Assembly (NCBI GenBank): GCA_022821145.1
Contig: JAJEEE010000027.1
Location: 1-55,169 of the forward strand
DNA length: 55,169 nucleotides
Reading direction: 5' to 3'
Source of the DNA: Acidobacteriota bacterium
GTDB lineage: Bacteria; Acidobacteriota; Terriglobia; 20CM-2-55-15
Shown here: positions 7,562 through 16,419 of the stretch, piece by piece
How the letters are laid out: every line of letters begins with the position of its first letter
How positions within the stretch are numbered: position 1 is the stretch's first letter
Made by a program: the position numbers and the translations under genes
The notes under the pieces: generated by a model
Databases searched by the model: none
What the model saw: the letters and a program-made list of their open reading frames with translations, nothing else
What the model was told of the DNA's origin: nothing

Positions 7562-9202
7562 ATGAGTCCCACAACGCTGCGAGTCACGGGCGGGCGGGTC
7601 TACGATCCCGCGAACGGCGTCGACGGCGCGGTCCGCGACATAGCCATCCGGGATGGCAAGATCGTCGACAGCGTCGACGGCGGACGGACCATCGACGCCT
7701 CCGGAATGGTGATTTTCCCCGGCGGCGTCGACGTTCACTCGCACGTCGCGGGAGCCGCGCTCAATTTCGCCCGCGGATTGACGCCGGAAAACTACCGCGC
7801 GGCCCGCCGGTTCCTCCACGCGCCGGGGCGGCGACAGGGTCTGGGAGGCATCACCCCGACCACGTTCGCGACGGGATACCTGTACGCGGGCATGGGTTGG
7901 ACGACCGTCAACGAAGCGGCCATGCCCGTCTTGACGGCCCGGCACACGCACGAAGAGTTGCACGAGGTTCCGATCATCGACAAGTCGACGCTCGTGTTGA
8001 TGGCCAACAACGAGTTCGTGCTCGACCTCCTGGAAGCCGGAGAAACCGAACGGGCGCGCCACGTGGTCGCCTGGCTGATCTGGGCGGCCAAGGCCTACGG
8101 GGTGAAGGCGGTCAATCCCGGCGGCGTCAACGCGTGGAAGTGGGGCCGGAACGCGCGCGTTCTTCACGAACCGGTCTATGGCTACGAGACGCTGACCCCG
8201 GCGACGATCATCGAGGGTCTGGCCGCCATCGTGGACGACCTCGGGCTTCCGCACCCGGTGCATCTCCATTGCAACAATCTCGGGATTCCGGGCAACGTCG
8301 AAACGACGATCGAGACGATGAAGATCCTGGAGGGCCGGCGCGCGCACCTGGCCCACCTGCAGTTCCACGCCTACGGCGGGGATGACTGGGGCACGATGCG
8401 GTCGGCGGCGGTCGAGGTCGCCGAGGCCTTCAACGCGAACCCGAACCTGACGACGGACGCCGGCGCCGTCCTGTTCGGAGACAGCGTGACCTTGACGGCG
8501 GACGGTCCCTGGCAGCATCTTCTCTACCAGTTGACGGGGCGCAAGTGGGCCAACCTGGACGTGGAGAACGAGACCGGGTGCGGCATCGTTCCCTACGTCT
8601 ACAAGGACCGCAGCCTCGTGAACGCCGTTCAGTGGGCCACCGGCCTCGAGTTGATGCTGTTGATCGACGATCCGTGGCGCGTGCACCTGACGACGGACCA
8701 TCCCAACGGCGGATGTTTCTGGCGCTACCCGGAAATCATCCGGCTTCTGATGGACGCGGAGTTCCGAAAGGAGCAGTTGCGGCAGATCGCGCCCAAGGCC
8801 CGCGAGCGGATCGTCCTCGGCGACCTGGACCGCGAGTACACGCTGTCGGACATCGCCGTTGTGACCGCGGCCGGTCCGGCCCGCGCGCTCGGCCTGACCG
8901 AGAAGGGGCATCTCGGCGTGGGCGCCGACGCCGACGTGACCATATACCCGGGAACGCCCGACGGCGACGGCATACTGTTCTCCTATCCCCGCTACGTATT
9001 GAAGGGCGGCGAGGTGGTGGTCGAGGAGGGGGATGTGCGCGCGGTGACCGAGGGCAAGGAGTTCATCGTCCATCCTCCCTCGGACGAGGGCACGGCCGAA
9101 TACCTCCGGCCGCTGTTCGAGAAGGCCTATACCATGTCCTTCGCCAACTACCCGGTGGAGATCGAACGCGTGAAAGGAGCGGACGTACGCCCGTTACACT
9201 GA
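7562..9202 (+). CDS. fwdA: Formylmethanofuran dehydrogenase subunit A (amidohydrolase)
   Basis: The 546-residue amidohydrolase interconverts formyl-methanofuran (or methylofuran) and formate plus the free amine at a binuclear metal centre. HSH at residues 59-61, Lys182 in VKAVNPGG (the expected carboxylated lysine), HLH at 234-236, HLAH at 262-265 and Asp379 in TTDHPNGG make a complete active site. The length matches FwdA/FhcA. It starts at ATG 7562, 24 nt after fwdB, and ends inside the presumed start of fwdC. With subunit B it forms the two-site CO2/formate machine in methanogens; in methylotroph Fhc only the hydrolase half is thought active. Confidence 0.93.
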   Translation: MSPTTLRVTGGRVYDPANGVDGAVRDIAIRDGKIVDSVDGGRTIDASGMVIFPGGVDVHSHVAGAALNFARGLTPENYRAARRFLHAPGRRQGLGGITPTTFATGYLYAGMGWTTVNEAAMPVLTARHTHEELHEVPIIDKSTLVLMANNEFVLDLLEAGETERARHVVAWLIWAAKAYGVKAVNPGGVNAWKWGRNARVLHEPVYGYETLTPATIIEGLAAIVDDLGLPHPVHLHCNNLGIPGNVETTIETMKILEGRRAHLAHLQFHAYGGDDWGTMRSAAVEVAEAFNANPNLTTDAGAVLFGDSVTLTADGPWQHLLYQLTGRKWANLDVENETGCGIVPYVYKDRSLVNAVQWATGLELMLLIDDPWRVHLTTDHPNGGCFWRYPEIIRLLMDAEFRKEQLRQIAPKARERIVLGDLDREYTLSDIAVVTAAGPARALGLTEKGHLGVGADADVTIYPGTPDGDGILFSYPRYVLKGGEVVVEEGDVRAVTEGKEFIVHPPSDEGTAEYLRPLFEKAYTMSFANYPVEIERVKGADVRPLH

Positions 9203-9999
9203 CCATCAAGGCGACTCCCGTCGTCCCGCTCGAAGCCGAGGCGCTGTCGCCCGACGTCGTTTCCGGACTCGCCCACGACCAGATCCGGTCGCTCCCGGTG
9301 TGGCTGGGCAAGAACCGGCGCCGCCTGGACGAATTCTTCGACGTCGAAGGCGAGAAGAGCGAGGAGCTGCGGATCGTCGGCGACGCTGGAAGAGTGAAGT
9401 GGATCGGCCGCGACATGACGCGCGGCCGGATCGCCGTCGAGGGCCACGCCGGGATGCATCTCGGCTCGCGGATGGCCGGAGGCGCGATCGAGGTTTCCGG
9501 CGACGTCTCGGACTGGTTGGGGGCCGAGATGTCGGGGGGGGCCATCCACGTTCGGGGCAACGCGGGCGGTCAGGTCGGCGCCGCCTACCGGGGCAGCCTG
9601 GCGGGCATGCGGGACGGCACGATCGTCATCGACGGACGGGCCGGCCTGGAAGTCGGCCAGCGCATGAAGCGCGGCACCATCGTCGTTTCCGGAGGCGTCC
9701 GCGATTTCGCGGGTCTGGAGATGCGAGGCGGCACGATCGTCCTCGGCGCGGCGGAGTTGCGGACCGGGGCGTGGATGCTGCGCGGCACGATCGTCGTGTT
9801 GCAGTCGATTCCGATCCTCCCGACCTTCGCGTACGCGTCCACGTACAGCCCGACGTTCCTCGGCCTGTACGCGCAGCGCCTGAAACGTCTCGGAGTGGAG
9901 ATTCCCGTCGACGAGCACGCGGGGGCGTACCGGCGCTATACGGGGGACGCGGCCATTCCCGGCAAGGGTGAGCTGCTCGTCTGGGAGCCGCGGGGCTGA
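9199..9999 (+). CDS. fwdC: Formylmethanofuran dehydrogenase subunit C
   Basis: The protein of about 266 residues carries the repeated Gly-X-X-Gly-X-Gly beta-helix also seen in the glutamate synthase C-terminal domain: GRIAVEGHAGMHLG, GGAIEVSGDVSDWLG, GTIVIDGRAGLEVG, GTIVVSGGVRDFAG. It is the scaffold subunit bridging A, B and D. The start is a problem: family alignment places it near 9193-9205, where the only near-cognate codon is CTG 9199. No in-frame ATG, GTG or TTG lies nearby. AAAGGAG at 9173-9179 is rather distant from 9199. The gene overlaps the fwdA stop. Confidence 0.88.
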   Translation: MTIKATPVVPLEAEALSPDVVSGLAHDQIRSLPVWLGKNRRRLDEFFDVEGEKSEELRIVGDAGRVKWIGRDMTRGRIAVEGHAGMHLGSRMAGGAIEVSGDVSDWLGAEMSGGAIHVRGNAGGQVGAAYRGSLAGMRDGTIVIDGRAGLEVGQRMKRGTIVVSGGVRDFAGLEMRGGTIVLGAAELRTGAWMLRGTIVVLQSIPILPTFAYASTYSPTFLGLYAQRLKRLGVEIPVDEHAGAYRRYTGDAAIPGKGELLVWEPRG

Positions 10000-10006
10000 A
10001 GGACCC

Positions 10007-10948
10007 ATGGACACCAAGGAACAGGCGTCGCCCCTCATCGAGCACAAGGGCGTCCGTATCGAGGACACGTTCGCCGAGGCGTTCGGCATGCGCGGGGCCC
10101 GCGTCGTCATCACGGCGCGTTCGCCGGAGTGGGCGCGTACAGCCGCGCAGTCCCTGACCGGGTTCGCCACGTCCGTCATCGGATGCAAGCTGGAAGCCGG
10201 CATCGAAGCGGACTGGCCGGCCCGGGAAACCCCGGATGGACGCCCGGGGGTCAGCGTTTTGGTGTTCGCCTTCGATGCCGACGGTCTCGCCAAAAGGCTG
10301 ATCGAGCGGATCGGCCAGACGGTGCTCACGTGTCCGACGACCGCGTGTTTCGACGGATTGCCCGACGCCGAGGACCGAGTCAACGTCGGCGGCATGCTGC
10401 GCCACTTCGGCGACAGGTTCCAGTCCAGCAAGTTCCTCGACGGCAAACGGTACTGGCGGATTCCGGTCATGGAAGGCGAGTTCCTCATCGAGGAGTCGTT
10501 CGGGGTCCGGAAAGCGATCGGCGGCGGCAACATGTTGATCCTGGCCCGCGACGCGGACGCCGCTCTGGAGGCCGCCGAAGCGGCCGTCCGAGCCATGCGC
10601 GGCGTTCGCGGGATCGTCCTCCCGTTTCCCGGAGGCGTCGTCCGCAGTGGAAGCAAGGTGGGCGCGCGGCACTACAAGAAAATGATCGCGTCCACGAACG
10701 ACGCCTACTGCCCGACGCTCAAGGGCCGGCTGGGGCCGGAGTCGGCGCTGTCCGAGGAGGTCAATTCCGTCCTGGAAATCGTAGTCGACGGCCTGGACCG
10801 CGCCGCCATCGAGGCCGCGCTCCGCGCAGGCGTCGACGCCGCGTGCCGCGCGGGGGTGGTGGCCATTTCGGCCGGAAACTACGGCGGCAAGCTCGGCAAG
10901 CACCACTTCCATCTGCGAGAGCTCGTTCCGGCGAAGCCCGAAGCCTGA
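10007..10948 (+). CDS. ftr: Formylmethanofuran:H4MPT formyltransferase
   Basis: The 313-residue protein (Ftr/FhcD) transfers the formyl group between formyl-H4MPT and methanofuran or methylofuran. Recognisable family segments are IEDTFAEAFGM at the N-terminus, CPTTACFDGL, GGMLRHFGDRFQSSK and GGKLGKHHFHLREL at the C-terminus. The ATG start lies 7 nt after fwdC, so they are one operon. In the bacterial Fhc complex this protein is subunit D. It closes the C1 module; the next gene has a separate promoter. Confidence 0.95.
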   Translation: MDTKEQASPLIEHKGVRIEDTFAEAFGMRGARVVITARSPEWARTAAQSLTGFATSVIGCKLEAGIEADWPARETPDGRPGVSVLVFAFDADGLAKRLIERIGQTVLTCPTTACFDGLPDAEDRVNVGGMLRHFGDRFQSSKFLDGKRYWRIPVMEGEFLIEESFGVRKAIGGGNMLILARDADAALEAAEAAVRAMRGVRGIVLPFPGGVVRSGSKVGARHYKKMIASTNDAYCPTLKGRLGPESALSEEVNSVLEIVVDGLDRAAIEAALRAGVDAACRAGVVAISAGNYGGKLGKHHFHLRELVPAKPEA

Positions 10949-10969
10949 TTCCCGCCCGCCCGGCGCCGT

Positions 10970-10998
10970 TTGACAGGGCCTGATGCAGGTTGTAGTGT
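10970..10998 (+). promoter_or_regulatory. Sigma-70-type promoter starting the catabolic cluster
   Basis: TTGACA (10970-10975) is a perfect -35, followed by a 17-nt spacer ending in TG and then TAGTGT at 10993-10998. The predicted leader to ATG 11072 is about 65 nt and contains a small hairpin, CGCCC/GGGCG, at 11011-11025. It separates the C1 operon from the next cluster. Confidence 0.6.
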
Positions 10999-11071
10999 TC
11001 CATCCGCTCACGCCCTTCGGGGGCGCGGGCATGACGCGGGAGGATTGCGAAACCGTGCGGAGACAGTCGAT

Positions 11072-11944
11072 ATGAGAGTCGGATTCATCGGCATGGGGCG
11101 AATGGGCCGGGGGGTCGCGGGCAACATCCTGGCCGCCGGCCACGACCTGGTCGTCTACAACCGGACGCGCGAAAAGACGGCCGAGCTGGCCGCCAAGGGC
11201 GCCCGGGTCGCGGAGACCGTGGCCGGCGCCTGTGAAGGGCGCGAGGTCGTCATCACCATGTTGCCCGATGACCGGGTCATCGCGTCGGTGGCGTCCGACA
11301 TTCTCGGCGCCCTGCCCCAGGGCGCCATCCACGTCGCCATGGGCACGCACGGGGTCGAGGCCGTCGAGAGGCTCACCGGGGACCACGCCGCCCAGGAGCG
11401 CATCCTCGTGACCGCGCCGGTCCTCGGCCGTCCCGATCTTGCCGAATCGGGGCAGTTGGCCATCGTCGCGGCGGGGCCGCCCGAGGCGGTTCGGAAGTGT
11501 GGTCCGCTCTTCGACGCGGCGGGCCGGCGAACGTTCCACGCGGGCGCCGAACCCAAGGCGGCGACGGCGATCAAGCTGGCCAACAACTTCGTGCTGGGCT
11601 GCGCGATCGAGGCGATGGCGGAGTCGTTCGCCCTGACCCGGCAGTGCGGCGTCGCGCCCGAGGACTTCTACACGGTCTTGACCGAGGCGCTGTTCGCGGC
11701 GCCGGCATACAAGCTGTACGGACGGATCATTGTCGACGAGGCGTACGACGCGGTCGGGTTCACCGCGGAGCTGGGACTGAAGGATGCGAACCTGATCCTC
11801 GCTGCGGGAGACCTGAAGCACGTGCCGCTGCCCAGTCTCAACGTCTTCCGCGACCGGCTGATCGGCGCGGTCGCGCACGGCGACGGCGGCCGGGACTGGG
11901 CCGTGATGGGGCGAGAGCAGTGCCGCGCCAGCGGGATGGAGTGA
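11072..11944 (+). CDS. NAD(P)-dependent beta-hydroxyacid dehydrogenase (3-hydroxyisobutyrate dehydrogenase family)
   Basis: The 290-residue protein has the Rossmann motif GFIGMGRMGRG at residues 4-14 and YNRTREK after strand 2, with Arg suggesting NADP preference. The catalytic-lysine helix AIKLANNFVLG is present, as is a C-terminal KDANLIL segment. Members reduce or oxidise short beta-hydroxy acids or semialdehydes such as tartronate semialdehyde. The substrate-binding loop (APVLGRPDLAESG) is not diagnostic of one substrate. It is the first gene behind the promoter at 10970 and leads the EboE-bicupin-Gfo/Idh-MFS cluster. Confidence 0.82.
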   Translation: MRVGFIGMGRMGRGVAGNILAAGHDLVVYNRTREKTAELAAKGARVAETVAGACEGREVVITMLPDDRVIASVASDILGALPQGAIHVAMGTHGVEAVERLTGDHAAQERILVTAPVLGRPDLAESGQLAIVAAGPPEAVRKCGPLFDAAGRRTFHAGAEPKAATAIKLANNFVLGCAIEAMAESFALTRQCGVAPEDFYTVLTEALFAAPAYKLYGRIIVDEAYDAVGFTAELGLKDANLILAAGDLKHVPLPSLNVFRDRLIGAVAHGDGGRDWAVMGREQCRASGME

Positions 11945-11945
11945 C

Positions 11946-13142
11946 ATGGATCTGCCGAACCGACAGGGCCACCTGACGTATTCCACGCTGGTTCATCCCG
12001 GCGACACCTGGGAGGACATGTGGGAAAGCGTGCGGACGTACGTGCCCAGGGTGAAGGAGCGGGTCGCGCCGAACGAGCCGTTCGGCGTGTCCCTCCGCTT
12101 GTCGGCCTCATCGGCCGAAACGCTGGTCAATGACTCGAAGGCGCGCGACGAGCTCAAGAAGTTCCTCGCCGACAACGACATGTACCTGTACACGGTCAAC
12201 GCGTTTCCGTACGGGCCGTTCAAGGGGCGCATCGTCAAGGAAGAGGTGTACGAACCGGACTGGCGCAGCCGGGAGCGCACCGAATACACGATCAACGTGG
12301 CCGAGGTTCTCGGCGACGTGGCGCCGGAGGGGTCGGCGCCGTCGATCCAGAGCGCGCCGCTGGGGTTCAAGCCGCGCGTGACGGGCCCGGACGTGGTGTC
12401 CCGCTACACCGAGAACGTCCTGCGGGTCGTTTCGCACCTGGTCGGGCTCGAGGCGCGAACCGGCCGCGCCGTCGGCCTGGCGCTGGAACCGGAGCCCTAC
12501 TGCTTCCTGGAAACGACCGACGAGGCCGTCGACTACTTCACGAACCACCTCTACACGGGCGCCGCGGCCGAGACCGTGGCGCGGTCGGCGGGGATTCCGA
12601 TTTCCGAGGCGCAGGTCGCGTTGCGCCGGCACGTGGGCGTCGTCTACGACATCTGCCACCAGGCCGTGGAGTACGAGGACATCGCCGCGTCGCTCCAGAA
12701 ACTGGTCGACGCCGGCATCCCGGTGTTCAAGCTGCAGGAAGCGGCGGCCGTCCATGTCCCCGAGGTCACCCAGGAAACCGTCGACGCCCTGGCGAAGTAC
12801 GCCGCGACGATCTACCTGACCCAGACGATCGAGAAGAAGGACGGCCGGTTCACGAAGTTCCTGAACCTGGAAGACGCGTTCGAGGCGTGGCGGACCGATC
12901 CGGGGCCGCGGGAATGGCGCACGCACATCCACGTTCCCGTGTTTCTCGACGACCTGGGACCGTTCCGGACCACCCGGTTCGCGATCGAGGACGCGCTGCG
13001 GTTCCACAAGGCGAATCCGCTGTCGCGCCAACTCGAGATCGAGACGTATACGTGGGACGTTCTTCCCGACAATCTCAAGACCGGCGATATCGTCGACTAC
13101 GTCTGCCGCGAGATCGAGTGGGTGCGGGAGCAGGTCGTCTAG
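11946..13142 (+). CDS. EboE-like TIM-barrel protein
   Basis: The 398-residue protein opens with LTYSTLVHPGDTWEDMW and contains SLRLSASSAETL, TVNAFPYGPFKG and VYEPDWRSRERTEY, all features of the EboE family of sugar-phosphate-isomerase-like TIM barrels. Likely metal ligands include Glu in ALEPEPYCFLET and the VYDICHQAVEYED segment. EboE belongs to a conserved operon tied to prenylated precursor metabolism or transport in cyanobacteria and algae, but its reaction is unknown. No other ebo gene is seen here. ATG 11946 lies 1 nt after the preceding stop. Confidence 0.78.
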   Translation: MDLPNRQGHLTYSTLVHPGDTWEDMWESVRTYVPRVKERVAPNEPFGVSLRLSASSAETLVNDSKARDELKKFLADNDMYLYTVNAFPYGPFKGRIVKEEVYEPDWRSRERTEYTINVAEVLGDVAPEGSAPSIQSAPLGFKPRVTGPDVVSRYTENVLRVVSHLVGLEARTGRAVGLALEPEPYCFLETTDEAVDYFTNHLYTGAAAETVARSAGIPISEAQVALRRHVGVVYDICHQAVEYEDIAASLQKLVDAGIPVFKLQEAAAVHVPEVTQETVDALAKYAATIYLTQTIEKKDGRFTKFLNLEDAFEAWRTDPGPREWRTHIHVPVFLDDLGPFRTTRFAIEDALRFHKANPLSRQLEIETYTWDVLPDNLKTGDIVDYVCREIEWVREQVV

Positions 13143-13169
13143 CGGCCGCGCATCGAGGAGGCCCCCGTC

Positions 13170-14027
13170 ATGCACCACGTCGGACGATACGATGAGACCC
13201 GGCTGGCGACGCCTTCCGTCTATCGGGACCACTCCGCGGGATATACGGAAAGCGCGCTCGTCGCCCGCGCCCAAGGCTCTCTCCACACGGGCCTCGGCAT
13301 GAGCCGGCTGGCGCCCGGTGGCGCGCTGGCGCCGCACGTGCATTCCTACGAAGAAGGGTTCTACGTGCTGGAAGGGCAGGTGGTGGCGGGCATCGGCGAG
13401 GAAGCGCGGCTGCTCCGGAGCGGCGACTACGGCGTGATCAAGGTCGGGACGCTTCATTCCTGGCGCAATACCGGTTCGGAACCCGCGCGCTGGCTGCAGA
13501 TGGCCGCGCCGCAACCGCGCCCCGAAGGCGGCGACACGTTCTTCGCGAAGAACGCGGAGATTCCGGCCGCCGCCCCGCCCCTCGATGAGGCGGGTCCCGG
13601 CGCCAGTCTGCTTGGCCACTTCGACATGGGCCAGGTGCCGGCCGTCGGTGAGCGGGAAACCGCGGCGGGACTGGAAGGCGTCTTCCTGAACTGGATCATC
13701 GACGAGAACTTCGGCGCGAGGCACCATCGCTGGGCGTTCATCGAGTATCAGCCCGGAGTCGGTATCGGACTGCACGACCACGCGTTCGAAGAGAGCTACT
13801 TCATCCTCAAAGGGGAGATCGACGGGACGCTGGACGGAGAACCCTACCACGCCGGGCCCGGAGACGTGCTCTGGACCGGCGTGGGATGCGTCCATTCGTT
13901 CAAGAACAACAGCGACGCGCCGGTGTGCTGGCTCGAGACGTTCTCGCCGCAGCCGCCGGCGGAGAACGCCTTCCGCTTCGCCGCCGAATGGGAACGGCGC
14001 GCGGTGGAGTTGGCGGGCGGCAACTGA
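13170..14027 (+). CDS. Bicupin protein
   Basis: The 285-residue protein has two cupin domains. The first has HVHSYEEGFYVLEG near residue 56-69 and a later GTLHSW; the second has LHDHAFEESYFILKG and VGCVHSF. Both retain His and Glu metal ligands, so two metal sites are possible. Bicupins include dioxygenases, isomerases and ureidoglycine aminohydrolases, and I cannot choose among them. GAGGAGG at 13155-13161 precedes ATG 13170. Position between the EboE-like and Gfo/Idh genes suggests processing of a sugar-like or oxidised intermediate. Confidence 0.8.
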   Translation: MHHVGRYDETRLATPSVYRDHSAGYTESALVARAQGSLHTGLGMSRLAPGGALAPHVHSYEEGFYVLEGQVVAGIGEEARLLRSGDYGVIKVGTLHSWRNTGSEPARWLQMAAPQPRPEGGDTFFAKNAEIPAAAPPLDEAGPGASLLGHFDMGQVPAVGERETAAGLEGVFLNWIIDENFGARHHRWAFIEYQPGVGIGLHDHAFEESYFILKGEIDGTLDGEPYHAGPGDVLWTGVGCVHSFKNNSDAPVCWLETFSPQPPAENAFRFAAEWERRAVELAGGN

Positions 14028-14063
14028 GTTCCGGCAGCGGAACGGACCGGGAGACGCGGGAAG

Positions 14064-15086
14064 ATGATCAGGGCAGCGATCGTGGGCCTCGGCTGGTGGG
14101 GCAAGACATTGGTGGAGGCCGCGCAGGGCAGCGACGCGATCCGTTTCGTATCGGGGACGACGCGAACGATGTCGGACGTGGTGAAGGACTTCGCCGGATC
14201 CCAGGGTTTCCGGCTGGTCGACAGCTACGATGCGCTGCTGGCCGATCCGGAGTTGGACGCCGTCGTCCTGGCGACGCCGCATTCCACCCATGCGACTCAG
14301 GTCATCGCGGCCGCCGAAGCCGGCAAGCACGTCTATTGCGAGAAACCGTTCGCTCTGACCAAGAGCGACGCCGAGGCGGCGGTCGCGGCCACCGACCGCG
14401 CCGGCGTGGCCCTCGGGCTGGGCTACAACCGGCGTTTTCACCCGGAAATGACGAAGCTTCGCGACCGCATCCGGTCCGGGGACCTCGGCGTCATCATGCA
14501 TGTCGAAGCGAACATGACGTTCCCGAACGCGTTGATGCTCAAGCCCACGCAGTGGCGGGCCAGCCGCAGCGAGACGCCGTGCGGCGGGTTGACGCCGATG
14601 GGCGTCCACGCCATCGACGGCATGATCGACCTCTGCGGCGACGTGGACCACGTGTTCTGCCAGAGCTTCACCCGCGTCGTCGAGATCGACAGCGACGACA
14701 CGACGTCGATCCTGTTCCGGATGAAGGACGGCATGTCGGGCTATCTCGGCACCCTCACGGCGACGGGCGGGGGATTCAGCTTCCAGGTCTTCGGCTCCAA
14801 GGGATGGGTCCGTCTCGAGGGCATGACGCACGTGGCGGGGGCGTCGTCCGAGGAGCGTCGCACGCGCCTGTTCGGCACGTGCAGGTTCAAGCCGGCCAAG
14901 GGACCGGCCGAGGTCTGGGACGCGGAGACCTGCGACGTGAGCCGGGCGTCGCTGGAAGCGTTCGCCGCGGCCGCCGACGGAGGGCCCGCGTACCCGATTC
15001 CCGTCGACCAGATGATTCACGGCGCGGCTGTCACCGAAGCCGTCGTGCGGTCCGCGGCTTCCGGAAAGGTGGAGGCCGTAGCCTGA
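14064..15086 (+). CDS. Gfo/Idh/MocA family oxidoreductase
   Basis: The 340-residue NAD(P)-dependent dehydrogenase has the Rossmann start AAIVGLGWWGKTLVEA, ATPHSTHATQ after strand 4 and the signature CEKPFALT with EKP at residues 93-95. The C-terminal substrate domain contains GVHAIDGMIDLCGD, where the His and Asp are probable catalytic residues. The family oxidises sugars, inositols and sugar acids. It follows the bicupin gene by 36 nt, and the MFS transporter behind it begins at its own -10-like site. The exact substrate is unknown. Confidence 0.88.
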   Translation: MIRAAIVGLGWWGKTLVEAAQGSDAIRFVSGTTRTMSDVVKDFAGSQGFRLVDSYDALLADPELDAVVLATPHSTHATQVIAAAEAGKHVYCEKPFALTKSDAEAAVAATDRAGVALGLGYNRRFHPEMTKLRDRIRSGDLGVIMHVEANMTFPNALMLKPTQWRASRSETPCGGLTPMGVHAIDGMIDLCGDVDHVFCQSFTRVVEIDSDDTTSILFRMKDGMSGYLGTLTATGGGFSFQVFGSKGWVRLEGMTHVAGASSEERRTRLFGTCRFKPAKGPAEVWDAETCDVSRASLEAFAAAADGGPAYPIPVDQMIHGAAVTEAVVRSAASGKVEAVA

Positions 15087-15146
15087 GGGCGACGCCGGCC
15101 GGATAGCGTTCGCGGGCAGGCCGGCTCCTTAATGGCCCTTTAGTGG

Positions 15147-15152
15147 TAGCAT
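15147..15152 (+). promoter_or_regulatory. -10-like element (TAGCAT) before the MFS gene
   Basis: TAGCAT ends 8 nt before ATG 15161, and the intervening bases are a C-run without a Shine-Dalgarno sequence. This fits a leaderless transcript. No clear -35 is seen. Confidence 0.35.
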
Positions 15153-15160
15153 CCCCCCCT

Positions 15161-16399
15161 ATGTCGACACAAAACGGCGCAAGTCTTCCGGGTAGTCCCA
15201 CCGGCGTCACGGGTGTCGCGATGTGGTTCCCGTGCCTGACGATGGCGGCTTGTTCCGCGCTGTCGTTCATAGACCGGCAGGCGCTGGCACTGCTATCGCC
15301 GACCATCCTCGAGGAAACCGGTCTCAACATGACGGAGTTTGGCGTTGTCGCGTCCGCGTTTTTCGTGGCGTACACGCTCGGGAATCCGGTCTGGGGAACG
15401 CTGCTGGACCACTGGGGGCTCAGGATCGGAATGCTGGCCGGGGTCGCGTTGTGGACGGTCGGCAGTGTTTCGCACATCTTGATGGCCAGCGTCCTGGGAT
15501 TCGCGACCGCTCGGGCGGTCCTTGGATTCGGGGAGGGCGCGACGTTCCCCGGCGGACTGAAGACGGCCGTGGAGTCACTCCCGTCGGAGCGCCGCGCGAT
15601 GGGAACAGCCGTGTCCTTCAGCGGTGGCACGCTCGGCGGTGCTCTCGCGCCTATCATCCTGGTGCCCATCGGGGTGATGTACGGTTGGCGCGCCGCTTTC
15701 ATCTTCACCGGCGTATTGGGTATCGCCTGGATACTGTTGTGGCTTGCCGTCGGACGGCCGCCGTTTCTCCCCAAGACCGAACGCAAGGCGACGAGAATCG
15801 ACCTGCCAAACCCGTTCGAACGCCGGTTCTGGGCGCTCGTTTTCAGCTATGCCCTGCCGGCGATCTCGCCGGGACCGATCCTGACTATCATTCCTCTCTA
15901 CTACGAGCGCGGCCTCGGAATCGATCAGGCCGGTCTGGCCTCCTACATGTGGGCCCCGCCGCTGGCCTGGGGCGTCGGGTACTTCTTCTGGGGGTGGATC
16001 GCGGACATATACGCCACCGGGAATTCGCGACCGGTGGGGTTGTTCTCGTTGCTCGTGGTCTGCTCGCTGACCTTCGGCTTCGGCACGTGGACGCAGTCGG
16101 CCGTCATCGCCACCATCGTGATATCGTTTTCCGCTTTCATCGGAGGCGGTTTCCAGATGGTTGCGTTAAAAGCCGGTTCGTATGCGTTTCCGCGCGAACA
16201 GGCGGGCAAGATGATGGGCATCGCTTCAGGGTCGTGGTCGCTGGCGAACGCGGCGCTGCTGCCAATTCTGGGGCTCCTGTTCGACCAGGGAAACTACGGT
16301 TTGGCATTCTGGCTCATTGCGCTTTGCCCGCTGGTGGGAATACTGATGTGGCTCGAGCTGAGCCGCGGCAATGACGCGGCGTCTGCGGAAGCCGCATAG
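15161..16399 (+). CDS. MFS transporter, anion:cation symporter (ACS)-like
   Basis: The 412-residue inner-membrane protein has about 12 hydrophobic segments. SFIDRQALALLSPTI at the first helix, the loop GTLLDHWGLRIGM and RAVLGFGEGATFPGGLK match the ACS family, which includes hexuronate, galactonate and other organic anion transporters. This suggests uptake of a sugar acid or similar carboxylate feeding the neighbouring dehydrogenases. ATG 15161 is chosen over GTG 15143 because the extra residues lack any membrane or signal character. The -10-like TAGCAT 8 nt upstream supports the same start. Confidence 0.85.
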   Translation: MSTQNGASLPGSPTGVTGVAMWFPCLTMAACSALSFIDRQALALLSPTILEETGLNMTEFGVVASAFFVAYTLGNPVWGTLLDHWGLRIGMLAGVALWTVGSVSHILMASVLGFATARAVLGFGEGATFPGGLKTAVESLPSERRAMGTAVSFSGGTLGGALAPIILVPIGVMYGWRAAFIFTGVLGIAWILLWLAVGRPPFLPKTERKATRIDLPNPFERRFWALVFSYALPAISPGPILTIIPLYYERGLGIDQAGLASYMWAPPLAWGVGYFFWGWIADIYATGNSRPVGLFSLLVVCSLTFGFGTWTQSAVIATIVISFSAFIGGGFQMVALKAGSYAFPREQAGKMMGIASGSWSLANAALLPILGLLFDQGNYGLAFWLIALCPLVGILMWLELSRGNDAASAEAA

Positions 16400-16419
16400 A
16401 CTCTCGGAGGTTTCGTTTC

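Noticed and set aside
12108-15020. 970-residue minus-strand open frame across three plus-strand genes
   Set aside because: It lies opposite the EboE-like, bicupin and Gfo/Idh genes, all of which are well supported; the frame is a codon-bias shadow.
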